NCBI RefSeq assembly: GCF_900103615.1
Contig: NZ_FNGW01000006.1
Location: 124,001-188,000, forward strand
Direction: 5' to 3'
Source of the DNA: Romboutsia lituseburensis DSM 797
GTDB lineage: Bacteria; Bacillota; Clostridia; Peptostreptococcales; Peptostreptococcaceae
DNA length: 64,000 nt
In this document: positions 1 through 7,500 of the stretch, piece by piece
Layout: each line of letters starts with the position of its first letter
How positions within the stretch are numbered: the stretch's first letter is position 1
Notes under the pieces: model-generated
Database searches by the model: none
What the model was told of the DNA's origin: nothing
Seen by the model: only the letters and a program-made list of their open reading frames with translations
Program-made: the position numbers and the translations under genes

Positions 1-792
1 TATTCAATAAGAATAAAAGAAAGCCAAGATGATGAAATAGGAGATTTAGCGAGAGCTTTCAATGAACTAACATTAAGATTAGAACAAAATGATAAGGAAG
101 CTAAGTTATTAGATCAAATGAGAAAAGATTATGTAGCTAATATTTCACATGAATTAAAAACCCCAGTAACATCTATAAGGGCAGTAGCAGAAATGTTAAA
201 TGATGATGTATTTTCAGACAAACTAGATAGAAAAAAATATTATAGTATGATACTAAGAGAATCAATGAGATTAGAAGTATTAATAAAAGATATGCTAGAG
301 TTATCAAATCTTCAAGCTGGAAATGTATCAGTAAAAAAAGATCAAGTTGATTTAAATGATATTTTAGATGAGATATATGAAAAATTTGAAGTAATTGCAA
401 ATGATCTAGATATAAATTTAACTATAAAAAAAATTGAAAATAATAAATCTATTGTATTTACTAACTATAACAGGATAATACAAGTTTTGGTAATATTGTT
501 AGATAATGCATTTAAATTTACAGGAGAAGAAGGAACTGTGAGTTTAGAAACTAGTATAGAAAAAGAGTTTATAAGAGTTGTTGTATCTGACACTGGAATT
601 GGAATAGATGAAGAGGACATACCTTTTGTATTTGATAGATTTTACAAAGTTGATAAGTCTAGGCAATCTATGGGAACTGGAATTGGTTTATCTATAGCAG
701 CAGAAATAATAAGACATTTAGATGAAGAAATATATGTTGAATCAAACGTGGGAGTAGGCTCTAGATTTGTGTTTACGATACATTATGAATAG
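1..792 (+). CDS. Sensor histidine kinase, C-terminal part (PhoR-like), cut by window edge
   Basis: The reading frame is open from base 1, so the N-terminal sensor and most of the HAMP linker lie outside the window. The first residues look like the end of a HAMP domain (DEIGDLARAFNELT). Next comes a HisKA domain with the phospho-acceptor His in ANISHELKTPVTSIRA, then a HATPase with an N box (LLDNAFKFT), a G1 box (VSDTGIGI), an F box (FDRFYKVDKSR) and a G2 box (GTGIGLSIA). The H-box wording is very close to PhoR-type kinases of Firmicutes. The cognate OmpR-family regulator is expected just upstream. The signal sensed cannot be judged because the sensor part is missing. An ATG at 118 is internal to HisKA and is not a plausible start. 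Confidence 0.93.
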   Translation, partial: YSIRIKESQDDEIGDLARAFNELTLRLEQNDKEAKLLDQMRKDYVANISHELKTPVTSIRAVAEMLNDDVFSDKLDRKKYYSMILRESMRLEVLIKDMLELSNLQAGNVSVKKDQVDLNDILDEIYEKFEVIANDLDINLTIKKIENNKSIVFTNYNRIIQVLVILLDNAFKFTGEEGTVSLETSIEKEFIRVVVSDTGIGIDEEDIPFVFDRFYKVDKSRQSMGTGIGLSIAAEIIRHLDEEIYVESNVGVGSRFVFTIHYE

Positions 793-835
793 TTTAAAAT
801 GATAGAAAATAAGTTATATTGGCGTAAAATGTAAA

Positions 836-886
836 TTGAGCTAAGTTTGACATAGTTTTGACACAAAAAGTACACAATTGTACGAT
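836..886 (+). promoter_or_regulatory. Candidate response-regulator box and promoter of the Cys-rich mini-ORF
   Basis: Three hexamers lie at exact 11-bp steps: TTGAGC at 836, TTGACA at 847 and TTGACA at 858. Direct repeats with one helical-turn spacing are how OmpR/PhoP-family regulators bind in Firmicutes. The last TTGACA (858-863) stands 17 bp upstream of TACGAT (881-886), a 4/6 match to a sigma-A -10. A dyad, GTACA-N4-TGTAC (870-883), fills the spacer. A good TATAAT at 886-891 is also present but too far from TTGACA. The kinase gene just upstream makes autoregulated local control plausible. This is inferred, not shown. Confidence 0.5.
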
Positions 887-930
887 ATAATATCTAAGAA
901 GATACGAATAAGAATTGGGGGATAAAATAT

Positions 931-1002
931 ATGTGCGCAACTTGTAAAGAGCATCAATGTACTTGTAATGGGGCAGGTACTTGTGAAGCTTGCAATAAAT
1001 AA
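931..1002 (+). CDS. 23-residue cysteine-rich mini-protein, function unknown
   Basis: A short ORF starts with ATG nine bases after a GGGGG ribosome site (917-921), has a promoter upstream and a hairpin terminator right after it. The peptide has six cysteines in 23 residues, at positions 2, 5, 10, 12, 18 and 21, arranged as CxxC, CxC and CxxC. It ends in two residues, Asn-Lys, after the last Cys. It has no signal peptide or hydrophobic stretch. The spacing would suit metal binding (metallothionein-like) or a modified-peptide precursor, but no maturase is next to it. It lies between a sensor kinase and an iron-siderophore-type binding protein. I do not recognise the family. Confidence 0.6.
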   Translation: MCATCKEHQCTCNGAGTCEACNK

Positions 1003-1010
1003 TTATATAG

Positions 1011-1045
1011 GAGAGTAGATCTAAGATTTTAGAGATACTCTCTTT
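1011..1045 (+). terminator. Rho-independent terminator after the Cys-rich mini-ORF
   Basis: The stem GAGAGTA (1011-1017) pairs with TACTCTC (1036-1042). An inner TCTAA/TTAGA helix extends it. A short, broken T run follows. Confidence 0.6.
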
Positions 1046-1136
1046 AAAGTTTTATTAAAAATATTTAAATTTCATCAATTAAAGTAGAGAAATTTATTTT
1101 TATATATGAGAAAAATTAAGCGTGGGAGAGGAAATT

Positions 1137-2147
1137 ATGAAATTAAAAAAGAGCATAGCATTAATGTTAGGAACTGTGTTAGTTTTAGGTCTTGTTGGTT
1201 GCGCTTCGAAGAAAGTAGATGATTCAAGTGATAAGGCTTCTTCAGGAGGAAGTAAATCATCTCATTATCCAGTAACTATTCAAACTTATAATTATAAGAA
1301 AGAACCTATAGAAGTTACTTTTGATAAGTCGCCAGAAAACGTTGTAGCAGTTTATCAAAACTCTATTGAAACAATGTTAGCATTAGGATTAGAGGATAAA
1401 ATAAAATTAGCTGCAGGTTTAGATCATGAAGTTAAAGATGAATATAAAGAAGCTTTTAGTAAAGTAAATTATTCAGATAAATTTACACCAGATAAAGAAA
1501 CTGTAATAATGGAAAAACCTGACCTTATATTCTCTTGGTGGTCTATATTTGATGAAAAAAGATTAGGTGAAGTAAACTACTGGCAAGATAAAGGGATAAA
1601 TACATATATGTCAGTAAATAGTGGTGCTACAGAGGAAAAAACAGTAGATAATGAAATAACAGATATATTAAATGTAGGAAAAATATTTGATGTTGAAGAT
1701 AAAGCTAAATCTATAACAGATGAAATAAAAAATGGTATAGACGATGTTGTAAATAAAGTAAAAGATCAAGAAAAACAAACAACGTTAATAGTTGAATATA
1801 TGGATGGAAAGATTTACACTTACGGAGCTAAAACTTTAGGTGGAGATATGGTGTCTAAATTAGGTGCAGAATTATTAAATCCAAAAGGTGGAGATATAGG
1901 CGAAGAGGACTTAATAAAATTAAATCCAGATTCTATATTTGTAGTATATATGGATAGAAATGATAAGAATGTAGCTCAAGGTGAAATTAATAAAATTTTA
2001 AATAATAAAGCATTAGCAAGTTTAAAAGCTGTAAAGGATAAGAGAGTTAATCCTATAGCATTAGGAGATATGTATTGTAGTGGTGTAAGAACTATTGATG
2101 GTATAAATACATTTGCTCAAGGGTTGTATCCAGAATTAAAAAAATAA
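1137..2147 (+). CDS. Iron-siderophore/cobalamin-type ABC transporter substrate-binding lipoprotein
   Basis: This is a type III periplasmic-binding protein (FecB/FhuD/BtuF class) that would capture a metal chelate outside the membrane and hand it to an ABC permease. It begins with a lipoprotein signal peptide (KKSIALMLG...) and a lipobox LVGC with the lipidated Cys near residue 22. A Ser/Lys linker follows, then the two-lobe fold (ENVVAVYQNSIETMLALGL at the first lobe, SGVRTIDGINTFAQGLYP at the C-terminus). I chose ATG 1137 because GGGAGAGG (1124-1131) sits just before it. A GTG at 1122 in frame is upstream of that site. No permease or ATPase gene is adjacent, so it must work with a transporter encoded elsewhere. 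The ligand is not predictable from sequence alone. Confidence 0.88.
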   Translation: MKLKKSIALMLGTVLVLGLVGCASKKVDDSSDKASSGGSKSSHYPVTIQTYNYKKEPIEVTFDKSPENVVAVYQNSIETMLALGLEDKIKLAAGLDHEVKDEYKEAFSKVNYSDKFTPDKETVIMEKPDLIFSWWSIFDEKRLGEVNYWQDKGINTYMSVNSGATEEKTVDNEITDILNVGKIFDVEDKAKSITDEIKNGIDDVVNKVKDQEKQTTLIVEYMDGKIYTYGAKTLGGDMVSKLGAELLNPKGGDIGEEDLIKLNPDSIFVVYMDRNDKNVAQGEINKILNNKALASLKAVKDKRVNPIALGDMYCSGVRTIDGINTFAQGLYPELKK

Positions 2148-2163
2148 TAGTTAATCATAAAGC

Positions 2164-2199
2164 AATAAGGGACGCGATATCGTAGCCCTTATTTTTTTA
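2164..2199 (+). terminator. Terminator after the binding lipoprotein
   Basis: The stem AATAAGGG (2164-2171) pairs with CCCTTATT (2186-2193) and continues into a T7 run. Confidence 0.85.
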
Positions 2200-2252
2200 T
2201 ATAAGTTTAAATAAAAAAATTAATAAAATATAAAAAATATATATAAATTATA

Positions 2253-2281
2253 TTGACGAATTTTAAATAATATAATATAAT
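2253..2281 (+). promoter_or_regulatory. Promoter of tRNA-Ser
   Basis: TTGACG (2253-2258), a 17-bp spacer and TATAAT (2276-2281) make a near-consensus sigma-A promoter about 24 bases before the tRNA. Confidence 0.75.
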
Positions 2282-2304
2282 TAACTTGTAAGTGAACAGA
2301 GCTT

Positions 2305-2397
2305 GGAGAAGTACTCAAGTGGCTCAAGAGGATCCCCTGCTAAGGGATTAGGCTGGATTAAACCGGTGCGAGGGTTCGAATCCCTCCTTCTCCGCCA
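2305..2397 (+). tRNA. tRNA-Ser (anticodon GCT)
   Basis: The 93-base gene has an acceptor stem GGAGAAG (2305-2311) paired with CTTCTCC (2387-2393), a G discriminator base and an encoded CCA. The anticodon loop CTGCTAA gives GCT at 2339-2341, which reads AGC/AGU serine codons. A long variable arm, as expected for a class II tRNA, and the T-loop GGTTCGAATCC are present. Confidence 0.97.
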
Positions 2398-2404
2398 GTG
2401 AAAG

Positions 2405-2432
2405 ACTATCGATTTATCGGTAGTTTTTTTTT
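2405..2432 (+). terminator. Terminator after tRNA-Ser
   Basis: ACTATCGA (2405-2412) pairs with TCGGTAGT (2417-2424) and is followed by a T9 run. It separates the tRNA from the ClC gene. Confidence 0.85.
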
Positions 2433-2467
2433 ATGGATTTTCCATAAGTTGAAAGGAGATGTTCTAC

Positions 2468-4027
2468 GTGAGAAGCAGTAGAGAAAGAGCTTACAATATG
2501 CTAGAAAGAGCTCAAAATTCTAAATACAGACTAGTAAGAGATTCTTTTTTAGTTGGAATTCTAGTAGGCTTAATTATAGTACTACATAGATTTATTGCAT
2601 CTAAGTTAAGTCATGTATTTATCGAAGTATATTCTAGAGGAAAAGAAAATCTAGTATATATACCAATAATATTTATCGTATTAATTATATTAGGCTATAT
2701 AGTATCAAAACAAATCAAAAGAGAACCAATGATAAGTGGAAGTGGTATACCTCAAGTGGAAGGCATATTAACTAGGCGCTTAGAAGTAAATTGGTTTAGA
2801 GTCTTAATTCATAAATTCATAGGAGGACTTATTTGTCTAGGGGCTGGGCTATCAGTTGGTAGAGAAGGTCCATCAGTTCAAATGGGTGCTTGTATAGGAG
2901 AAGGCGTATCGAAAAATCTAAAAAAACTAGAAAATGAAGAAAAATATTTAATAACAAGTGGAGCCAGTGCAGGTTTATCTGCCGCTTTTAATGCGCCATT
3001 ATCAGGTGTAATGTTTGCTTTAGAAGAAGCTCATAAGAACTTCTCTCCATTAGTATTATTATCAGCAATGATAGCATCTTTAACTGCTGATTTTGTATCA
3101 AAACAATTCTTCGGTTTAATACCATCATTACACTTTGGAGCATTGACACCAATACCATTAAAATACTATTGGGTACTTATAATATTAGGTATAGTAATAG
3201 GTATTAGTGGATTTATATTCAATAATGGAATTTTAAAAACTCAAAGTATTTTCAAAAATAGTAAGCTAAGTACAGAAGTTAAAACAATAATACCTTTTAT
3301 AATGACAGGTATAGTGGGTTTAATATCACCAATATTATTAGGTGGTGGACATGAGCTTATAATGAGCTTAAAAAGTGGTGGAGTTGCTATAAATATTTTA
3401 TTTGTGTTTATAGTGGTTAAATTTTTATTTACATTTATATGTTTTGGTTCAGGAGTTCCTGGTGGAATATTTTTCCCTTTACTTACATTAGGAGCATTAG
3501 TTGGAAATGTAGTTGGAATTATAGCTATATCTTATCTAGGTGTACCAGATAGCTATATTATAAACTTTATAGTATTAGCGATGGCAGGGCATTTCGCTGC
3601 AACTGTAAAAGCACCTATAACTGCAATTATATTAATTTCTGAAATGACAGGTTCTTTAGAGCACTTATTATCACTTTCTATAGTAGTAGTAGTTGCACAA
3701 ATTACATCAGATATATTAAAAGTTCATCCTATATATGAAAGTTTATTAGAAAGGCTTTTATCTAAAGGAGAAAATAAATATAAAGGAAATGGTAAGAAAA
3801 CTTTATTAGAAGCTGCAGTCCATATGAATAGTGAGCTTGATGGTAAATGTATTAAGGATATTTTATGGCCTACAAATTGCTTAGTAGTGGCTATAACAAG
3901 AGGCAATACTGAAATATTACCTAAAGGTTGTACTAAAATTATAGCAGGTGATTATTTGACAGTTATGACTGACCAAAATAGTTCTTCAGAAGTATTAGAA
4001 AAGGTAACTAAATTAGCAGAGTGCTAA
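2468..4027 (+). CDS. ClC-family chloride channel/exchanger with C-terminal TrkA-C domain
   Basis: This integral membrane protein moves chloride, probably in exchange for protons. Family signatures are GSGIP (about residues 91-95), GREGPSVQ (about 131-138, with the gating Glu) and GGIFFPLLTLGA (late third). A Glu pair in LEEAHKNFSP matches the internal proton-glutamate region of exchangers, which favours H+/Cl- antiport over a simple channel. Roughly ten or more hydrophobic helices span residues 25-415. The last 80 or so residues resemble a TrkA-C/RCK-C regulatory domain. I prefer the GTG start at 2468, nine bases after AAGGAG (2453-2458). The ATG at 2459 abuts that ribosome site and is too close. 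It stands alone between two terminators. Confidence 0.9.
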   Translation: MRSSRERAYNMLERAQNSKYRLVRDSFLVGILVGLIIVLHRFIASKLSHVFIEVYSRGKENLVYIPIIFIVLIILGYIVSKQIKREPMISGSGIPQVEGILTRRLEVNWFRVLIHKFIGGLICLGAGLSVGREGPSVQMGACIGEGVSKNLKKLENEEKYLITSGASAGLSAAFNAPLSGVMFALEEAHKNFSPLVLLSAMIASLTADFVSKQFFGLIPSLHFGALTPIPLKYYWVLIILGIVIGISGFIFNNGILKTQSIFKNSKLSTEVKTIIPFIMTGIVGLISPILLGGGHELIMSLKSGGVAINILFVFIVVKFLFTFICFGSGVPGGIFFPLLTLGALVGNVVGIIAISYLGVPDSYIINFIVLAMAGHFAATVKAPITAIILISEMTGSLEHLLSLSIVVVVAQITSDILKVHPIYESLLERLLSKGENKYKGNGKKTLLEAAVHMNSELDGKCIKDILWPTNCLVVAITRGNTEILPKGCTKIIAGDYLTVMTDQNSSSEVLEKVTKLAEC

Positions 4028-4055
4028 ATTATAATAAAAAAGTTAAGTTTAAATT

Positions 4056-4096
4056 AAAAAGGTTAAAATCTATAATTATAGATTTTAACCTTTTTA
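4056..4096. terminator. Bidirectional terminator after the ClC gene
   Basis: A 17-bp stem, AAAAGGTTAAAATCTAT against its complement, with a 4-base loop (AATT) has an A run before and a T run after. It can act for the plus-strand ClC gene and for minus-strand readthrough. Confidence 0.85.
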
Positions 4097-4158
4097 TATA
4101 CTAAGTTATTATAACTTATCTGATTTATGAATAAGTTATAATACCAACTGCTAGGCTT

Positions 4159-4212
4159 GAGCAACGGACCTGTTTTTTAGGTCGTTGGCGACAGAAGCGA
4201 AGCGACTTTTTT
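4159..4212 (+). repeat. Intergenic repeat-like element, copy A
   Basis: The element starts GAGCAACGGA, has a small hairpin (GACCT/AGGTC) followed by GTTGGCGA, and ends AAGCGAAGCGAC plus T6. Copy B at 18361-18432 shares the start, the GTTGGC centre and the AAGCGAAGCGA-T6 end. It directly follows a terminator, as copies B and D do. Its function is unknown. Confidence 0.5.
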
Positions 4213-4213
4213 A

Positions 4214-4891
4214 TTATTCAGTCTTAGCATTAAATTCATTTTTTAATTCTAAATAGTAATTTGTATAGACTAGTTGTAAATAAGGTCCTACGTATAATAA
4301 TCCTAAACCTAATGTTATTACTGTTACTAACATCCATGGAATAAATGTTATACATAACCATATTGTTTTTAATAAATTACCTTTCATATATAAAAAACTA
4401 TATTTAATTGATTTAAATATCTTATTATCATCTAAAATTAGATAATTTACGAATGATAAATATAAGCCTGCTATAAAGCAAAATGAATATATTGTAATTA
4501 TAATAATTATTATAGGAATAAAACTATCTGTGATACTAACTAATGCAAGTGTTGCTCCTAGAACTACTAAAAATATTAGCACAAACATTGGTACAAATAT
4601 CACAATGCTTGCTCCTATAATTCTTAAAAATTTCTTTAAAGGTACCTTTATACTTTTAACTTCATTATACTTTGCTATATTTAGCAAAATATTAGTAAGA
4701 AAAATACTCAATATACCAACTAATATACTAACAGTTAAAGTGACTGCTATGCCAAAATTTGATATATCATCATCAAAATATATAGAAACACCATATAAAA
4801 CTAATGTCAAAAAAGTAAATAAAACAGGTAGTTTCCAGTTATCTAATAATTGCTCTCTAGATGTACTTTTTATTTCTGAAAAATTTCTCAT
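4214..4891 (-). CDS. DUF975-like integral membrane protein
   Basis: A 225-residue protein with a polar N-terminus (REQLLDNWKLPV) is followed by five or six hydrophobic segments. A C-terminal segment ends in YTNYYLELKNEF. The N-terminal 'R-x-x-L-x-x-N-W' pattern and the Tyr-rich end are typical of the DUF975 family of Firmicutes membrane proteins, whose role is unknown. CAGGAGGA precedes the ATG at good distance. It is a single-gene unit, convergent with the ClC gene. No catalytic motif is visible, and the family assignment is by pattern memory only. Confidence 0.7.
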   Translation of the reverse strand: MRNFSEIKSTSREQLLDNWKLPVLFTFLTLVLYGVSIYFDDDISNFGIAVTLTVSILVGILSIFLTNILLNIAKYNEVKSIKVPLKKFLRIIGASIVIFVPMFVLIFLVVLGATLALVSITDSFIPIIIIIITIYSFCFIAGLYLSFVNYLILDDNKIFKSIKYSFLYMKGNLLKTIWLCITFIPWMLVTVITLGLGLLYVGPYLQLVYTNYYLELKNEFNAKTE

Positions 4892-5347
4892 AAATCCTCC
4901 TGATATTGATTTTAATTTGAAAAGCTACTTAGATATTTATATCAAGCAATATAAATATCTAAGTTAGGATAATGCTTAAACCACTAAATAAATTTAATAA
5001 TATATAGTAAATAGAGGTTAAAAATAATAAATCCATTTTTTTAATAATATAATTCATAAATATTAAATGCTTAGCAGTGATTTGCATTGTAAGGATATCA
5101 TCTATGCTTTTATTAGACAATAGATTTTACGTGAAAGGGTGATTTTGATACCTGAATGGAGATATATGTATAAGATAGGTATTATAAAGTAAGGCTTTAA
5201 TTATAGTAAAAATTTCAATTATTTTAATTATAGATTATAATAGTTTTATCTATAATTATATTTCGTATATATAGTTAGTATAAAGTTTATAATTAAAAAT
5301 AGAAAAGTTTTAAATAACGGATGAAATAATATTGCAAGGTGGTAATT
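4892..5347. other. Intergenic stretch without recognised features
   Basis: About 450 bases of very AT-rich DNA separate divergent genes (minus-strand membrane protein, plus-strand helicase), so promoters for both must lie here. No convincing -35/-10 pair, small ORF with a ribosome site, or strong hairpin was found. The sequence TAACGGATG near 5316 echoes the start of the intergenic repeats at 9151 and 38874. Confidence 0.4.
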
Positions 5348-7390
5348 ATGATAAGTATAGATAAATTAAATGAAAATCAAAAGCGGGCAGTAGAACATTT
5401 AAATGGTCCGTGTATGGTATTAGCAGGTCCTGGGTCGGGCAAAACAAGAGTTATAACATATAGAATTGCTAATATGGTAGTAAATAAAGAAATAAAACCT
5501 ACAAGTATATTAGCAATAAGTTTTACAAAAGCATCTTCAGTAGAAATGAAAAATAGAGCATTAAGTTTAAGTAAAGATTATAGAATGAATAAAGTTACAT
5601 ATGGAACATTTCACTCAGTATTCTTTAGGATCTTAAGATTTTTTGTTAAATATGATTTAGATAGTATATTAGATGAAAAATCTAAAAGATTAGCGTTAAA
5701 AGGTATTATGAAAAATTTAAATATAGAAAATGCAGATGATGATGAAACTGTTGGACAAGTAATAAATGAAATATCATTTGTAAAAAATGAGCTAATGGAC
5801 AAATATGATTTTGATTCAGAAATACTTAGTAGTGATGAGTTTATAAAAACTTATAATATGTATGAAGAGTATAAAAGTCAAATAAATAAAATAGATTTTG
5901 ATGATATGTTAATAAAAACATATGAGTTGTTATTGAATAATAATCAAGCATTACAAAGAGTACGTAGTGCGTATAAGTATATTCTTGTAGATGAATTTCA
6001 AGACATAAATAAGGTGCAATTTGAAGTACTTAAATTAATAGCAAATCCTATGAATAATATATTTGTAGTAGGAGATGAAGATCAAAGTATTTATGGATTT
6101 AGGGGATCAAGGCCAGATTTTTTATTAGAGTTTGAAGAATATTTTGAAGGTACAAATAAAGTTGTTTTAGATATCAACTATAGATCAAAAGAAGAAATTA
6201 TAGATATTGCTAATAGGCTTATAGAAAAAAATGAAAATAGATATGAAAAGGTTATAAAATGTGGTCAAGGTAATGGAGCTCAAATAAATTATGTATCACC
6301 AGAGGATTCAGAAGAAGAAGCTGTATTTATAGCTAAAGATATATTAGAAGAAATAAAAAAAGATTATGTAGAGTATTCGGATTTTGCTGTGATATACCGT
6401 ACTAATATACAGTCTAGAGCACTTGTAGATGTGTTTATGGATATGAGAATACCATTTGTAGTAAAAGACTCTATAATTACTATATATGATCATTGGGCAG
6501 CTCAAGATATACTAGCATATCTAAGAATAGGATTAAATCCTCAAAATAACAAAGACTGGGTAAGAATAATCAATAAACCATTTAGATATATATCTAAGGA
6601 TAATGTAAATATGGTAAAGGATGAAAGTGACTTTATAAATGCACTAATAAATAAATGTAATTTGCATCCTAAACAAGTAAAAACTATAAATGATTTAGAT
6701 ATTGATTTAAGTTATCTAAAAACATTAAATCCTAAAAATGCTATATCTTACATTAGGACAAGTTTAGATTATGATAGATACATATTAGATTATTGTACAA
6801 ACAGAAAAATAAAAACAAATGGATTAATAGAGATTTTAAATGAATTAGAAAGCTCTGCAACTAATTTTAAAACTATAAAGGATTACCTAGAACATATAGA
6901 TAGAGTCAAATCAGAATTAGTAGATAATAAGAATAATAAAAATACAGATGGTGTTATTTTTACAACTATGCATAGTGCTAAAGGACTAGAATTTAAAAAT
7001 GTTTATATAATAGGTGCGAATGAGGGAACTATACCACATGAAAAATCATATGACATAGAAGATGATGAAAAAAAGATAGAACAAATAGAAGAAGAGAGAA
7101 GACTTATGTATGTAGCGATAACTAGAGCAGAGGAAAATCTATATATAAGTTCTCCTATAAATAAGTATGGAAAAAAGGTATCTAAATCAAGATTTATTGA
7201 TGATATAAAAGCACCTACTAAAAAAGAGATAGAACAAATTACTATTGGAGATAAAATATATCATAAAAAATTTAAAGAAGGTACTATAATACAAAAAGAA
7301 GGAAGTTCTATTAAAATAAGGTTTAGTGATGGAGATAGGACGCTTGATTATAAAGTTTGTATGGTGAAAAATATGATTTGGAAAATATAA
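5348..7390 (+). CDS. UvrD/PcrA-like superfamily 1 DNA helicase
   Basis: This ATP-driven 3'-5' DNA helicase would act in repair or removal of proteins from DNA. It carries the full SF1A motif set: Walker A GPGSGKT near residue 27, FTKASSVEM (Ia), VDEFQDIN (II, a DEXQ-type box), VVGDEDQSIYGFRGS (III), INYRSKEEI (IV), TMHSAKGLEF (V) and VAITRAEENLYIS (VI). The last 50 residues look like the Tudor-like module seen at the C-terminus of PcrA. At 680 residues it is somewhat shorter than typical PcrA (about 720-740). It could be a PcrA paralogue rather than the main pcrA, because no ligA is next to it. ATG 5348 follows AAGGTGG (5336-5342), so it is preferred to the GTG at 5339. Confidence 0.9.
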   Translation: MISIDKLNENQKRAVEHLNGPCMVLAGPGSGKTRVITYRIANMVVNKEIKPTSILAISFTKASSVEMKNRALSLSKDYRMNKVTYGTFHSVFFRILRFFVKYDLDSILDEKSKRLALKGIMKNLNIENADDDETVGQVINEISFVKNELMDKYDFDSEILSSDEFIKTYNMYEEYKSQINKIDFDDMLIKTYELLLNNNQALQRVRSAYKYILVDEFQDINKVQFEVLKLIANPMNNIFVVGDEDQSIYGFRGSRPDFLLEFEEYFEGTNKVVLDINYRSKEEIIDIANRLIEKNENRYEKVIKCGQGNGAQINYVSPEDSEEEAVFIAKDILEEIKKDYVEYSDFAVIYRTNIQSRALVDVFMDMRIPFVVKDSIITIYDHWAAQDILAYLRIGLNPQNNKDWVRIINKPFRYISKDNVNMVKDESDFINALINKCNLHPKQVKTINDLDIDLSYLKTLNPKNAISYIRTSLDYDRYILDYCTNRKIKTNGLIEILNELESSATNFKTIKDYLEHIDRVKSELVDNKNNKNTDGVIFTTMHSAKGLEFKNVYIIGANEGTIPHEKSYDIEDDEKKIEQIEEERRLMYVAITRAEENLYISSPINKYGKKVSKSRFIDDIKAPTKKEIEQITIGDKIYHKKFKEGTIIQKEGSSIKIRFSDGDRTLDYKVCMVKNMIWKI

Positions 7391-7453
7391 ACCTAAAATT
7401 AAATTCTAGATTTAAGTTGGGGAAATTTTAAAAATTCGTTAGTATAGTATTAT

Positions 7454-7498
7454 AAAAAGGATGCCTAAATAATAAATATTATCTAGACATCCTTTTTA
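7454..7498. terminator. Shared bidirectional terminator, helicase and asparaginase
   Basis: AAGGATG...CATCCTT ends a long hairpin with internal CTA/TAG and ATAAT pairings, A-rich on the left and T-rich on the right. It lies between the convergent helicase and asparaginase genes. Confidence 0.85.
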
Positions 7499-7500
7499 TT

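Noticed and set aside
4530-4967. Plus-strand 145-codon frame inside the DUF975-like gene
   Set aside because: It mirrors a membrane protein that has clear ribosome site and membrane segments on the minus strand.
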